Positions 9,367 through 18,459 of a stretch of 64,000 nt of DNA are shown here, piece by piece; position 1 is the first letter of the stretch; the number at the start of each line of letters is the position of its first letter. This DNA is from an uncultured bacterium. Lineage in GTDB: Bacteria; Bacillota_I; Bacilli_A; RFN20; CAG-826. The DNA lies in contig CASERQ010000002.1 in the NCBI GenBank assembly GCA_949290395.1, forward strand, positions 276,894 through 340,893. The letters run 5' to 3'. Under the pieces are notes generated by a model. It was not told the DNA's origin and did not search any database. It saw nothing but the letters and a program-made list of their open reading frames with translations. Made by a program: the position numbers and the translations under genes.

Positions 9367-10280
9367 TTTCTTTCTCCTTTTTGGAGTGTTTTAGTTTCCG
9401 AATTTGTTATTAAAGTTGAAGATATATCTTTTTCATCTTTTTGATTAATTTCGCTTTCTTTAAAAGTGTAACTTTCATTATCTTTAACAAAACTTCCAGA
9501 AAGCGAAATTAATTTAAAGTGAGATAAATTTTGAGTTTCTTTTAATAAATAATCTAATCTTTCTTTTTCTTTTTTATCGCTAAGCGATTTTAAACTTGTG
9601 TAAGTAAGAATTAGCACTAAAATTAAACCTATTGCGCTCATTCCATAGCTAGATGTAAGAAAGAAAGTAACTGATCCAACAAAAGGAATTCTTACTCCAG
9701 TATATTTTCCAACTACATCATCTAGTGATATTTTAAAATCATCTTTCACACTATTTGCATCCCCTTGAGTGATTAAATAAGTATCACTAATTTCAACTAC
9801 TCGATGGACGATTTGCGTGTCTTCTTCATTTCTATAACAAACAATATCGTAAAGCTTAATATCACTTAAGGAATCTACTTTTTCTAAAAAGATTAAATCG
9901 TTAACTTCTATTTGATCATTTAGTTCATTTTCAACTAGATATTCGTTTTCTTCATTTTTATAAGACATCGATCCTGTTGCTACTACAACACTTTTAATAG
10001 GAATAGTCGATAAGTCCATAGCTTTATCGACTATTCCTATAAGAAAGAATATTGCAAGTATTACAAGAACAATATCCATTAAAACATCAAGAGTTTTTCT
10101 TAAAACTTGATGTTTTTTGTTTTTACTTTTCTTTTTTTCTTCATAGGCTTCATATATAAGTTGAGAATCAAATTCTCCACTTGCTATTCCTTTTCTTAGT
10201 TCAATGAACTCATAGATCAAGAACGTTAGTGCTAGTATTCCTAATAAAATTAAACAAGCTAGGAATATATAAAAAGCCAT
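9363..10280 (-). CDS. sipW: SipW-type signal peptidase I, locus B
   Basis: 305 residues. A membrane helix lies near residues 3-24 and another near 65-86, followed by the catalytic Ser104 in ATGSMS. His159 in IVHRVVEI takes the place of the bacterial lysine, the Ser/His dyad of the SipW/archaeal/eukaryotic class. TQGDANSVKD (about 171-180) supplies the conserved Asp. A third helix near 205-230 is followed by a charged C-terminal tail of about 75 residues, which is longer than in Bacillus SipW. It lies 16 bases after the exported protein gene and overlaps the AAA+ gene. It has no clear Shine-Dalgarno. In Bacillus SipW processes the biofilm proteins TasA and TapA; here the likely substrates are the exported proteins of this locus. 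Confidence 0.9.
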   Translation of the reverse strand: MAFYIFLACLILLGILALTFLIYEFIELRKGIASGEFDSQLIYEAYEEKKKSKNKKHQVLRKTLDVLMDIVLVILAIFFLIGIVDKAMDLSTIPIKSVVVATGSMSYKNEENEYLVENELNDQIEVNDLIFLEKVDSLSDIKLYDIVCYRNEEDTQIVHRVVEISDTYLITQGDANSVKDDFKISLDDVVGKYTGVRIPFVGSVTFFLTSSYGMSAIGLILVLILTYTSLKSLSDKKEKERLDYLLKETQNLSHFKLISLSGSFVKDNESYTFKESEINQKDEKDISSTLITNSETKTLQKGERK

Positions 10281-10296
10281 AAAGAAATGTTATAGA

Positions 10297-10923
10297 TTAA
10301 GCGCCGACAGAGGCTGCTGCATCAATTGTGACTGTAAATGTTGTGGCGTTAACAGCTGTAGCAAATGCTTCCATATCTTTTACAACTTGAGAAGCATCTA
10401 TATTACTTCCGTTGCCAGTGTTATAGTAGGTGACTGGGTCGCCGTAATCGAATTCTATGCCCCAGTCAAAATTAACTTCTAAATTGCAAGTAAATGGAGA
10501 TTTCGTCCCAGAAAAATCGTCACTCGTAAGATTATCAATTGTAGGAACTGTAACATATCCATCTGTTACTGCGGTTCCAGCAGATTCAGTAACAGTCACA
10601 GTCATTTCAGGAATATATGATTTTTCACTTACGGTTACAGTTAAAGGAATTGTAACAGTTAAATTACCATCACCTGTACTAGTAAGTACTCTACCCGATG
10701 AAACAGGATTATCAGGTTCAAAAAGTAAAGTACCAGAAACAGCTCCTACTTCTAAAGTTGTAATTTTGTTTTGAATTTCAATTGTACTAGGATCAATAGT
10801 TTGTGAACCGTCTTTTTTACCACCCGTAACAATATAAGCAGCAAGTGCACTACTTGTAATAGCAGCAATACCTAAAATTATTCCACTTGCTAAAACGACC
10901 TTCTTATTCTTTAAAAATTTCAT
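10297..10923 (-). CDS. TasA-like exported protein with SipW-type signal, locus B
   Basis: The start at 10923 is fixed by GGAGGGAGA upstream, giving 208 residues from MKFLKNKKVVLASG. A possible TTG further upstream lies within the ribosome site and is rejected. The signal peptide ends in SSALAAYIVTGG. The mature domain is Thr/Val-rich beta structure. Residues 152-168 read FDWGIEFDYGDPVTYYN, which matches the WGxxF...P..YYN motif of the locus A array, so this is the locus B member of that family. It is the first gene of the operon, directly before sipW. A role as a fibre or matrix subunit is inferred from the TasA-SipW pairing and has not been shown. Confidence 0.75.
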   Translation of the reverse strand: MKFLKNKKVVLASGIILGIAAITSSALAAYIVTGGKKDGSQTIDPSTIEIQNKITTLEVGAVSGTLLFEPDNPVSSGRVLTSTGDGNLTVTIPLTVTVSEKSYIPEMTVTVTESAGTAVTDGYVTVPTIDNLTSDDFSGTKSPFTCNLEVNFDWGIEFDYGDPVTYYNTGNGSNIDASQVVKDMEAFATAVNATTFTVTIDAAASVGA

Positions 10924-11101
10924 AGTTCTTATCTCCCTCCACAAGTCATTATTATCAACTTGTTAATTTTTAAAGCTTTGGCTTTTTCTTATGGTTAAAT
11001 CATACACCATAATTCTTTAAATCGGTAGAAAAATTTAAAAAACACGATAACTATGCTACTTTTTTGCATTTTTAAATAGTCAATTTTAAACCTTAAAAAC
11101 T
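10924..11101. promoter_or_regulatory. divergent promoter and leader of locus B
   Basis: 178 bases between the start of locus B (minus) and the YwaF-like gene (plus). On the minus strand TTGACT is at 11079-11074. The leader close to the first gene can form a stem of ACAAGT with ACTTGT just before the GGAGGG ribosome site, and a second stem ATGGT/ACCAT near 10992-11011. The phrase AAAATTGACT also occurs twice upstream of locus A (near 34557 and 34679), a possible shared promoter element. No convincing -10 box could be assigned. Confidence 0.4.
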
Positions 11102-11941
11102 ATGTTTTTAAGGGAGCAATATGACTTAAAAGATACTTTTAGTCTTTTTAAAGATATGCAAAAATTAAAAATAGATATGTTATACTATTGGCTATCTATA
11201 ACGCTTATTGTTCTATTTATTCTTTTTGTTTTAGTGACAATTTTTCTAAAAAATGAAAGGATTGTAGCTATTATTTTAGTTACGCTTTCTTTAATTATTT
11301 TACCTTGGAAGATCATTGAATTTTCTTATTATGGGCTTATAGCCCATAATGGAACATATCCAATAGAAATATCCCATATTTCTTATTTTGTATTTTCAAT
11401 TATTATTTTAAGTGGAATTAAAAGACTATATTTTACGGCTGGAACTTTTGCTTTTTTAAGTGGCATTGGATACATGATAGGAGGTATTGTTTCTCCGAAA
11501 ACAATTCTAACTACTTTAGAGTTTCATATTGTAATTATGGGTATTGTATCTCATATGATTCTTGTTTTTGGAGGAATGTTAACTCTATTTAAATATCAAA
11601 AATACAATATTAAAGAATTCTATTTTCCAATAATTGGTTTAGGTTTTGCGCTCTTTTTTGCTTATTTAGTGGAAAAAGATTACATATATCCTGAAGCAAC
11701 AGGATTAAATAACTTAGTTATTATTAAGTTAATTAATGGATCAATATTATCCTATCTTGGTATTGATTCTAGTAATCTTATATTAAACTGGTCAGTTACA
11801 ATATTACTATTTATATTAGTAGGTATAGTTATTTTTATTATGAATTTAATTAATAACAAAATATTTTATACAAGAAGAAATAATAGGGGGGAGATAGGGG
11901 TGTATTCATTGATGAAGAGTCTAAGAAAATATAAAACGTAG
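11102..11941 (+). CDS. YwaF/TP0381-like integral membrane protein
   Basis: 279 residues with about seven hydrophobic helices. The pattern LPWKIIEFSYYG, then YPIEISHISYF, a glycine-containing helix, and EFHIVIMGIVSHMIL resembles the TP0381/YwaF family (related to TMEM164), which has P-h-C-x-h and HH-type positions. The usual Cys after the His region is Ser here, so membership is tentative. No biochemical role can be read from the sequence; the TMEM164 relatives are acyltransferases. It is the only plus-strand gene in the first 39 kb, divergent from locus B, and it ends 14 bases before the convergent broken gene. The start at 11102 lacks a Shine-Dalgarno. Confidence 0.45.
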   Translation: MFLREQYDLKDTFSLFKDMQKLKIDMLYYWLSITLIVLFILFVLVTIFLKNERIVAIILVTLSLIILPWKIIEFSYYGLIAHNGTYPIEISHISYFVFSIIILSGIKRLYFTAGTFAFLSGIGYMIGGIVSPKTILTTLEFHIVIMGIVSHMILVFGGMLTLFKYQKYNIKEFYFPIIGLGFALFFAYLVEKDYIYPEATGLNNLVIIKLINGSILSYLGIDSSNLILNWSVTILLFILVGIVIFIMNLINNKIFYTRRNNRGEIGVYSLMKSLRKYKT

Positions 11942-11955
11942 GCAACTCATTACAC

Positions 11956-13074
11956 TCACAAGTTTTCATATTCAGTATATTTAATTGTTCCATCATCAAT
12001 TACCAATTCGCACAGACCTTCACTTAAAGCTAAATTTAGCCACTTATTATTGTAATCAAATATAATATTATTCGCCCATAATAAACCAGAAAGATTGAGT
12101 TTTTGTTGTATATTTTCTCTTGTAATCTCACAATCATTTTCTGACATTCGATTGTTCATAAGATAACTTTTCCAAAGATTGTTTTCTTCTAAAAGCTTTT
12201 TTCTTTCGTCAAAAGACAAATAAGCAGGAATTAGATTATTTATCCTAAATTTACCTATTTCATTCATTATCTGATTTATGTTTTTACCTTCAATAAATTT
12301 CAAGAAATCTTTATCTTTAAATTCTGATTGTTTTTCAACAAATTCACGTAACGAACTTTCAGCAAGTGTTTTACTTGTCAGAATTTCTTTGTACGAATCA
12401 CTTGTATATTTAAGAATAAACGGGCTTTCATTGGCTTGCAAAATTGCATGATCAATTCTATTGTTTGTTTCACTAAAAACATAGTTAGTATTTCCCCTAC
12501 TTAGCGAAAAAACATCAGAACCCAATGAAAAATCAAATTTTGAAAAATCTTGGTATTTAAATATGAATGTTTCATTTTTATTGTAAATATTTAACAAAAA
12601 TAACGCTCTAAGAGCGTGTAGTAAATTTTTAATATTCCCTTTATTCAAATTATTATAGCGGTCATGTTTTAAAAGCCTGGTAAGCTTTTTCCCAATCTCT
12701 TCCACCGCTTTTATGGGCTTCTTTAAGAGGTTTAAAAATTTTAATATCGCCTTTAGTTATGTTGAATAATGAGGATATTATCTGAACATTCTTCCTAGAA
12801 GTATTATATTTTATATCTATAAGTTTTAAGCAATCCTCATCAAATTTTATCGACTTATCACCACGCTTTTTTTCTCCTTTAATGTGAAAATATAACTCTT
12901 TAGAGATAGCTTCAATTTCAGTGCATACTCTTATTATTAGGCTAGCAATATGCGGAGAATAAACATTTAATTGAGCACCTCCATTTACATCAGTGATATA
13001 GATAAAATCAGAACCTTTAAAAAATCTTTTTCTAATTGTAAATAAGTTTCCCAAAACATTTCTGATTGATTCAT
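11956..13074 (-). pseudogene. frameshifted KHDR-motif hypothetical protein
   Basis: The natural start is probably the ATG at 13074 (AAAGGA eight bases upstream; MNQSEMFWETYLQLEKDF). Coding then shifts frame at a T6 run near 13012 into FFKGSDFIYITD. It shifts again at a T4A4 run near 12668, where WEKAYQAFK continues in the other frame as HDRYNNLNKGNIKNLL. One base inserted at the first site and one deleted at the second would give a single protein of about 372 residues. WxxAYxxxKHDR...N..NLL.AL.ALF is a pattern I associate with uncharacterised, possibly HEPN-like proteins near defence genes; that is weak. Both lesions lie in homopolymers, so decay, phase variation or sequencing error are all possible. 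It does not match the function of the flanking surface loci. Confidence 0.7.
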
Positions 13075-13402
13075 ATATAATCCTTTCAAAATAGTTAACA
13101 ATAATTTATCAGTTATATAAATAAATTTAAAATAGGTGAAAATATAAATAAAGTCCTTTTTACAAATGTGGAATATTAATTCTGTTTTCTATTTTTTTAA
13201 AAAATGTAAAAACATTATCATTGTGTAATAAAGTCAATACGATAATATCAATATAGAAATTACGATTTGTGGACATGGAAACAATTTAAAAAATAATCGC
13301 GCCCCCCCTTACAACTTTTTCATTACAGCGTTTATAATTTTACGTTTCTTATTTTTCCTTTTATCGTGCCCATTATTTAAGGCAAAAAAACGTTGTACTT
13401 AA
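13075..13402. other. intergenic region with C7 tract
   Basis: 328 bases between the broken gene and the end of locus A. It is AT-rich apart from CGCG followed by seven C at 13302-13308, a homopolymer that stands out against the base composition. It should hold the promoter for the gene starting at 13074 and the end of the locus A transcript. I see no clear terminator hairpin and no convincing promoter pair. It contains no reading frame of note. Confidence 0.4.
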
Positions 13403-14028
13403 TTAATCTAATTTATCTTTTAATATAAATTTACCAAAGTTAATAATTCCTTTAATTTTTAATAAATAAACAACATAGCAAAGAATATTTAACATCAATA
13501 CTATTATTCCTATTATAAAAACAGCAAGGTGATAATCTTTATACTCTACACAAGCGAATAAATCACCCAGCAACTTAGAAAGTATAATAGCATCTAATAA
13601 TAAAGATGCTTTGTAAGTTTTAAAAACGAAAAATAATACATAAAGTATTGCCATTACTAAATCAAACACATAAGAAGATAGAAGCATCCCATCACTTAAA
13701 GAAAAAACATATGATAATAGTCCTACATTAAGAACTATGCATGATACAACAATTAATGGAATATATATATTTTTTCTTTTGATATATATATATATATATA
13801 TATTATTAACATTATTAAATCTAAACCTAACCAAATGAGATGACCAATAAAAGCAAAACTCAACGATGAAAAAAGATATATATCTTTAATAAACGCTACA
13901 GTTTCCCACGAGAAATTAAGAATTAATGCTAAAATCGGTATCATTAGGTTTTTAAACTTGATGCCGTATATAATTATTAAAAGATAAGTTATTGACCAAA
14001 AAATAATTTGAAGATAGTCAAATAGCAT
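13403..14028 (-). pseudogene. phase-variable membrane protein, currently out of frame
   Basis: The first frame (from 14028) encodes 76 plausible membrane residues, runs through an (AT)11 tract at 13782-13803 and then stops at 13753. The second frame (to 13403) continues with five or six convincing membrane helices (IPLIVVSCIVLNVG onward). Removing one AT unit, or adding two, joins them into a protein of about 207 residues. The N-terminal half has YLLIIIYGIKFKN, then ALILNFSWETVAF and IWLGLDLIML. This resembles the seven-helix Pyr4/PaxB-type membrane terpene cyclase family (N-x-x-W-E and W-x3-D), a weak assignment. It lies 14 bases after the locus A gene at 14043 and has no Shine-Dalgarno. Expression would be switched by repeat-length slippage. 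Confidence 0.7.
13782..13803. repeat. (AT)11 microsatellite inside a coding region
   Basis: Eleven perfect AT dinucleotides lie within the membrane protein gene at 13403-14028. A shorter (AT)5 run follows at 13761-13770. The repeat encodes alternating Ile-Tyr in a transmembrane segment. Changes of one unit shift the reading frame, so this is a contingency-type locus by position. Confidence 0.9.
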
Positions 14029-14042
14029 TTTAAAAGTAAAGC

Positions 14043-14669
14043 TTATTCAATTACTAATGGCTCTATTGTTACTTTTACAGTTTTTCCTGCGTAAGTTGTT
14101 GCATCAAAAACATCACCAACTGTTCTATTATCAAATCTAATTTCAACAAATGGTTCAGTGTAGACATAACGTATATTAGCAACTAAAAATGGAGCGGCAG
14201 CGATAATCATATAGTACATATATGGATTATCAGCAGTACTATCAGTGATTTCTAAGAGAACTTTTGATTCTACTTCAGCTACTGTATTAACAATAGCTTC
14301 AAGTTCAATAGTATTATTTTCAATTATAAGGTTACTATAAGCTGTTTTAAGATCTTTTACACTTGTTACATAAGTATCAATCTTAGAACCTTCTACTCCT
14401 TTAATAGACCAGCCATTAAATATCATATTGTCATAAGAAAGAATAGGCAAGTCAAAATATGAGTCTTCTTCTAATCCATTTAAAGTGATTGTATCAGTAT
14501 TTGCAGTATCTTCTTCATTTAAATGACTTAATTCAATATTGAAAGTATTATCAATTGCTTGAGATTCCTTGTTTCTAAACTCAAAAATTAAAAAAGAAGA
14601 GTACCCAATTGCACCTACAAGAAGACTAGCAGTTAAAAAGATTAAACTATTTCTTAAAACTTTTTTCAT
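14043..14669 (-). CDS. exported protein with InlB-like repeat, locus A
   Basis: 208 residues with ribosome site AAGGAG before 14669. The N-terminus has a signal peptide or anchor (ILFTASLLVGAIGYSSFL-like hydrophobic core after a basic start), of the SipW-related Gly-Tyr-Ser-Ser kind. The middle region NMIFNGWSIKGVEGSKI ... NTIELEAIV resembles an InlB B-repeat/Flg_new unit. It overlaps the previous gene by four bases and is the last intact gene before the phase-variable membrane gene. It has no enzymatic motif. It is probably a surface or secreted component of locus A. Confidence 0.6.
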   Translation of the reverse strand: MKKVLRNSLIFLTASLLVGAIGYSSFLIFEFRNKESQAIDNTFNIELSHLNEEDTANTDTITLNGLEEDSYFDLPILSYDNMIFNGWSIKGVEGSKIDTYVTSVKDLKTAYSNLIIENNTIELEAIVNTVAEVESKVLLEITDSTADNPYMYYMIIAAAPFLVANIRYVYTEPFVEIRFDNRTVGDVFDATTYAGKTVKVTIEPLVIE

Positions 14670-15262
14670 ACGCCACTCCTTGATAGAACTAAAGTAAAGT
14701 CTTGATTAATAATATCATCTCTATGATCAAGTATAACTTTGTTTAAAAAAGTAAATGAAAGATTAAATTCTTCTACGTCTGCCCCTTGACTTGTTGTTAT
14801 GAACTCAATAGGGAAATCAAGACTACTCGAATTGTAAATACCTTCAATTTCATTACCATTTAATGCAATATTTGTGACATAAGAATTATCAGTAAATATT
14901 GTTGAAGATCCTAAAGAAAGCGTAGCATTAAATTTAATGGAGAAACCATCACCACTTACAGTTTTATATTCATCTTCTACTAGTGATGGAGTAACCGCAA
15001 ACTTATAATTAAGGTCGGCAGTATTTACATGTGTTTTATTGAAATCATCATAGAAGAAAAATTTACCTATTTTTAAGTCATTAGTTTCTCTAATTTCAAA
15101 TCCTGATATCGAACTAATTACTTCGCCGTTTTCAATATTAATTTTATTATCGGAAGGCTGTACTTCAATAACTGTCCACATAGCAAAAGCTGCACTTGTT
15201 AAACCAATAATAGACGCAATGCACATTAAAGTTGCTACTTTCTTACTACATTTAATTTTCAT
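14666..15262 (-). CDS. exported protein with SipW-type signal peptide, locus A
   Basis: 198 residues starting MKIKCSKKVATLM, with GGCGGTG upstream. The signal core IGLTSAAFAMWTVIE has the A-F-A-x-W pattern of SipW/TasA-type signal peptides. The mature part alternates strands (FSIKFNATLSLGSSTI, FNLSFTFLNKVIL) in a single beta-sandwich-like domain. It overlaps the 1066-residue surface protein gene by four bases, so the two are co-translated. It is similar in size and style to the 240-residue protein of locus B at 4557. No specific function is recognised. Confidence 0.65.
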   Translation of the reverse strand: MKIKCSKKVATLMCIASIIGLTSAAFAMWTVIEVQPSDNKINIENGEVISSISGFEIRETNDLKIGKFFFYDDFNKTHVNTADLNYKFAVTPSLVEDEYKTVSGDGFSIKFNATLSLGSSTIFTDNSYVTNIALNGNEIEGIYNSSSLDFPIEFITTSQGADVEEFNLSFTFLNKVILDHRDDIINQDFTLVLSRSGV

Positions 15263-18200
15263 GCTGCTACACCGCCTACTACTGGTTCTAATGTTTTTTG
15301 ATCACAAAGTCTACCTTCTGCATCAAAATAATATAAGCCTTTACTAATGTTATAATCATTCGTCTTTTCAACATAGAATGTTTGATTTTTGACTATTTGA
15401 CCATCGTTATTTGAATAGTAATAGTAATTGTCGGAATTTAAGAATAAGCCATAAGGAACACGAATTCCATCTATGAACATTCCAGAGTTCTCTATATTCA
15501 TTTCCATTTGAACTGCCCCATTTGTAATCATATCAGGGAATTCTTTTACTATGAGGCCGTTATTATCGAAAGTATATTTTCCTGATGGAAGAGGGTCTCC
15601 TTCTTTTGCTTGGACATAATATTCAGTACCTAATTCGTCACCTACTAACAAACTATTATTTTTGGTTATGTAAACATAGTCCAAGATAGGATTTGCTGAA
15701 ACATCAATTGTAAAAGACTCAAACCCAGGTTCTTCTACTACAACTCCCTTAATTACTAAATAATACTTTGAATCACTGCTATTATAAAAATAGTTTGTAA
15801 AATCCGAAAGAAAAAGGCCTTCATCGTCAAAAAGAAACATTGAAAGCTCATTCTCGAGATGGTCATAGGATTCAACTCTGTTTAAACCCCTCAAAAATTC
15901 ACCACTTGTATAATCAATATAAAAACGTCCACTACCATTATTGAGAGTGACCCATCCACCCCAAACAGCAACAGCCTCTGCGTTTAAAGTATAACCTAAA
16001 TTGCAAATTTGACCTGGTGAATAAATTTCGTAGTTAATAAGCCACCCCTTCAAACTTAAATTACGACAAGAAAAATCAACTTCGGAAGCTAACGGCAATT
16101 TAAAATCTTTATTAGCAGGATAGGTTGTTTGAACTACTTTATCATCTTCTCGGTTTACATATTTAATAGGCAAAACAGTTTCTCCAGTTTCACTAAATGT
16201 CCATGCGTTTAAATTATCATCATAAAATATTTGTTTGCCTGCAATGTCTTCACGATATTCACTTGGATCAAAGAACACTTTGTCATCATAAGGCTTTTCT
16301 CCACCTTCTCCATTACGCAATAAAAGGGAAGACACCGGTATAGGAACAAATGTAATAGTTGATCCAAATTGGGTAGCTTGGTAAGTATCTTTGATTTGTC
16401 CGACTCCTTGAGCTAATTGAAATTTACCAGTTTTCATAGAACTATGAATATTAGCGCCGCAAATAATTACTTCGTTTGCAGTGTTATAAAAATTAGTAAC
16501 ATATATAGATGCTTCATTATTAATTAAAACGTTACCATTGTTATCAATTTCTGCGTCTGGTAATGTCGCAATATTATTAAGTCTTACCATTGGCTTTCCA
16601 TCTAAACTTGCAGAATAGTTTACAGTAGCAAGATCACCATATGGTGCACCTATAAAACCTTTCCCAATCCAACTGTCTCTATCATAGACATATATATTAC
16701 AATTCTTGGCGAAACTAACTGATGCACCTTCATCAACAGTTAATTTAGATCCAGGGAGCATGCACATTTCTTGATTAATATTAAGAGTGCTTCCACTAAG
16801 GAGTCTGATATCCATATTGTTAGTTATAGGTAAAACGTATTTGCTAGAGTTAATAGATATTCCATTAAGCGACAGTTCAATAGGAGATAAACAACATTCA
16901 CCATAAACTTGGTAAAAAATCGTGTCAGTTGTCGAATCATATTTACGAGCAATATAAGCATTCTCACTTAGCATTTTAAATATTCCATCATCACCAAGAA
17001 AGTTAAATTGCATGGCTTGAACACTACTGCTTGCATAAACTCCAGATGCTGTTTTAAGGTTAGCGCCTTTAAACAATTTTAAATTACTCTCAATATTTTG
17101 AACAAAATATTGGTTAAAAGGAAAGACCCTTTGTGAATTATTGTACATTTTAAATGAAGCACTACCACCCCTAAAATTTCCTATTTGGAATAACTCATAA
17201 ACTACACTTTCAGAATGAGCTTCGACGGTTCCTGCGCCTTTTATATAACCATAACAAAATAATTCCGCTTTACCGTTTAAAACTATTTTACTATTGGCAG
17301 TAATGAGATTTATGCAACCATAATCTCCGTTAACATAAGCACTAAGACCGCCAGAACCACCTTTAGTTTTTACTTCACCACCAATGTAAATAATACCGCC
17401 ACTTTCTACATTTATAATTGTATTTTCAGGTAAAATTAATTCTCTAAAAACCCTGTTTTTTTTATCTGCGGCATTTACATCTTTGAAAATATCTGTACTA
17501 GGCACACTTAAATTCATATAGTACTGACTGGAATTAGGGATATTAAGTATAACCCCATTGCTTATATTATAAGTTGTATCAGCCTGAAGAGTGCCCGTAG
17601 AGATGAGTCTTATTTCTCCAACGTTTTCTTTTACAGCATTCTCATTCGCCTCATTTAAATCATAATAGATTTTACCATTATTTTGAAAAACAGGTTTATC
17701 TAAAGTAGTATAAATAGGAAACACAATACTATCGTTAGCAAAACGAGTTGAATAAATCATTTCGCTAGAAATTAAAATTTCATTAGCTGACCATCCAATA
17801 AACTTATAGCCATCAATTTGGTTTGCTTCCAACTTAAAAATATTATAATCTTTACATGTTACTATTAAATCATCTTCAACAACAGTATCATTAACTAAAT
17901 AAGTTGTATTATATTCTGAATTCATTAAAGACTTGAAATTTATGGTAATATCTTTGTTTAAAATGCAAGCTATTGAAGTAATTGATAAAGTTGTAGGATT
18001 CTTACTTCCACTTTTCATAGTTATTTCTAACGTTTTGTTGTTAGGAGTAAATTCGTATTCAAAATCAGATACGGAAGTGCTGTCAGGTACCGCCTTACCA
18101 CCAATGGATAAAGAGCCGCTGTTTTTAGTATAATTATAATCAAAAGTAATTTTTGGATTTGTAGAACCACTAAAATCACCTTCATAAGTTATTACTAAAG

Positions 18201-18459
18201 TCGTGCTATAATGAGTGTCACTGCAAGTTCCTTCAGTAGAAGATATACTTCCAGAAATAGTTTTGGAGCTACTCGACCAAGGATTCTTATCCCAATTTGT
18301 TTCATACTTTGCTGTTATGTTATCGACATTAATACCTTGCAATTGTCCAGAAGAAGCCGAAAACCCTTGCTCAACCACAACAAAGGTAATTGTTGCGATA
18401 ACAGCAAGTATAGCTAATGCAATCATTAAAAATCTACTTAAAAATGACTTCTTTTTCAT
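15259..18459 (-). CDS. 1066-residue exported surface protein, locus A
   Basis: GAGAGG lies upstream of the ATG at 18459, within the end of the Lgt-like gene. The signal peptide MKKKSFLSRFLMIALAILAV is followed by a beta-sandwich region (about 35-165) and an InlB-like unit near 215 (GYKFIGWSANEI). A long stretch of short strands in the beta-helix style then runs to about residue 790. The C-terminal 250 residues contain repeats of the kind NGSGRFYIDYTSGEF, YYYSNNDGQIVKNQTFYV and KGLYYFDAEGRL, like the choline/glucan-binding (CW_binding_1) repeats of Gram-positive surface proteins. No LPXTG motif was found. It probably binds cell-wall or host glycans; that is inference. It is translationally linked on both sides. 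Confidence 0.72.
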   Translation of the reverse strand: MKKKSFLSRFLMIALAILAVIATITFVVVEQGFSASSGQLQGINVDNITAKYETNWDKNPWSSSSKTISGSISSTEGTCSDTHYSTTLVITYEGDFSGSTNPKITFDYNYTKNSGSLSIGGKAVPDSTSVSDFEYEFTPNNKTLEITMKSGSKNPTTLSITSIACILNKDITINFKSLMNSEYNTTYLVNDTVVEDDLIVTCKDYNIFKLEANQIDGYKFIGWSANEILISSEMIYSTRFANDSIVFPIYTTLDKPVFQNNGKIYYDLNEANENAVKENVGEIRLISTGTLQADTTYNISNGVILNIPNSSQYYMNLSVPSTDIFKDVNAADKKNRVFRELILPENTIINVESGGIIYIGGEVKTKGGSGGLSAYVNGDYGCINLITANSKIVLNGKAELFCYGYIKGAGTVEAHSESVVYELFQIGNFRGGSASFKMYNNSQRVFPFNQYFVQNIESNLKLFKGANLKTASGVYASSSVQAMQFNFLGDDGIFKMLSENAYIARKYDSTTDTIFYQVYGECCLSPIELSLNGISINSSKYVLPITNNMDIRLLSGSTLNINQEMCMLPGSKLTVDEGASVSFAKNCNIYVYDRDSWIGKGFIGAPYGDLATVNYSASLDGKPMVRLNNIATLPDAEIDNNGNVLINNEASIYVTNFYNTANEVIICGANIHSSMKTGKFQLAQGVGQIKDTYQATQFGSTITFVPIPVSSLLLRNGEGGEKPYDDKVFFDPSEYREDIAGKQIFYDDNLNAWTFSETGETVLPIKYVNREDDKVVQTTYPANKDFKLPLASEVDFSCRNLSLKGWLINYEIYSPGQICNLGYTLNAEAVAVWGGWVTLNNGSGRFYIDYTSGEFLRGLNRVESYDHLENELSMFLFDDEGLFLSDFTNYFYNSSDSKYYLVIKGVVVEEPGFESFTIDVSANPILDYVYITKNNSLLVGDELGTEYYVQAKEGDPLPSGKYTFDNNGLIVKEFPDMITNGAVQMEMNIENSGMFIDGIRVPYGLFLNSDNYYYYSNNDGQIVKNQTFYVEKTNDYNISKGLYYFDAEGRLCDQKTLEPVVGGVAA

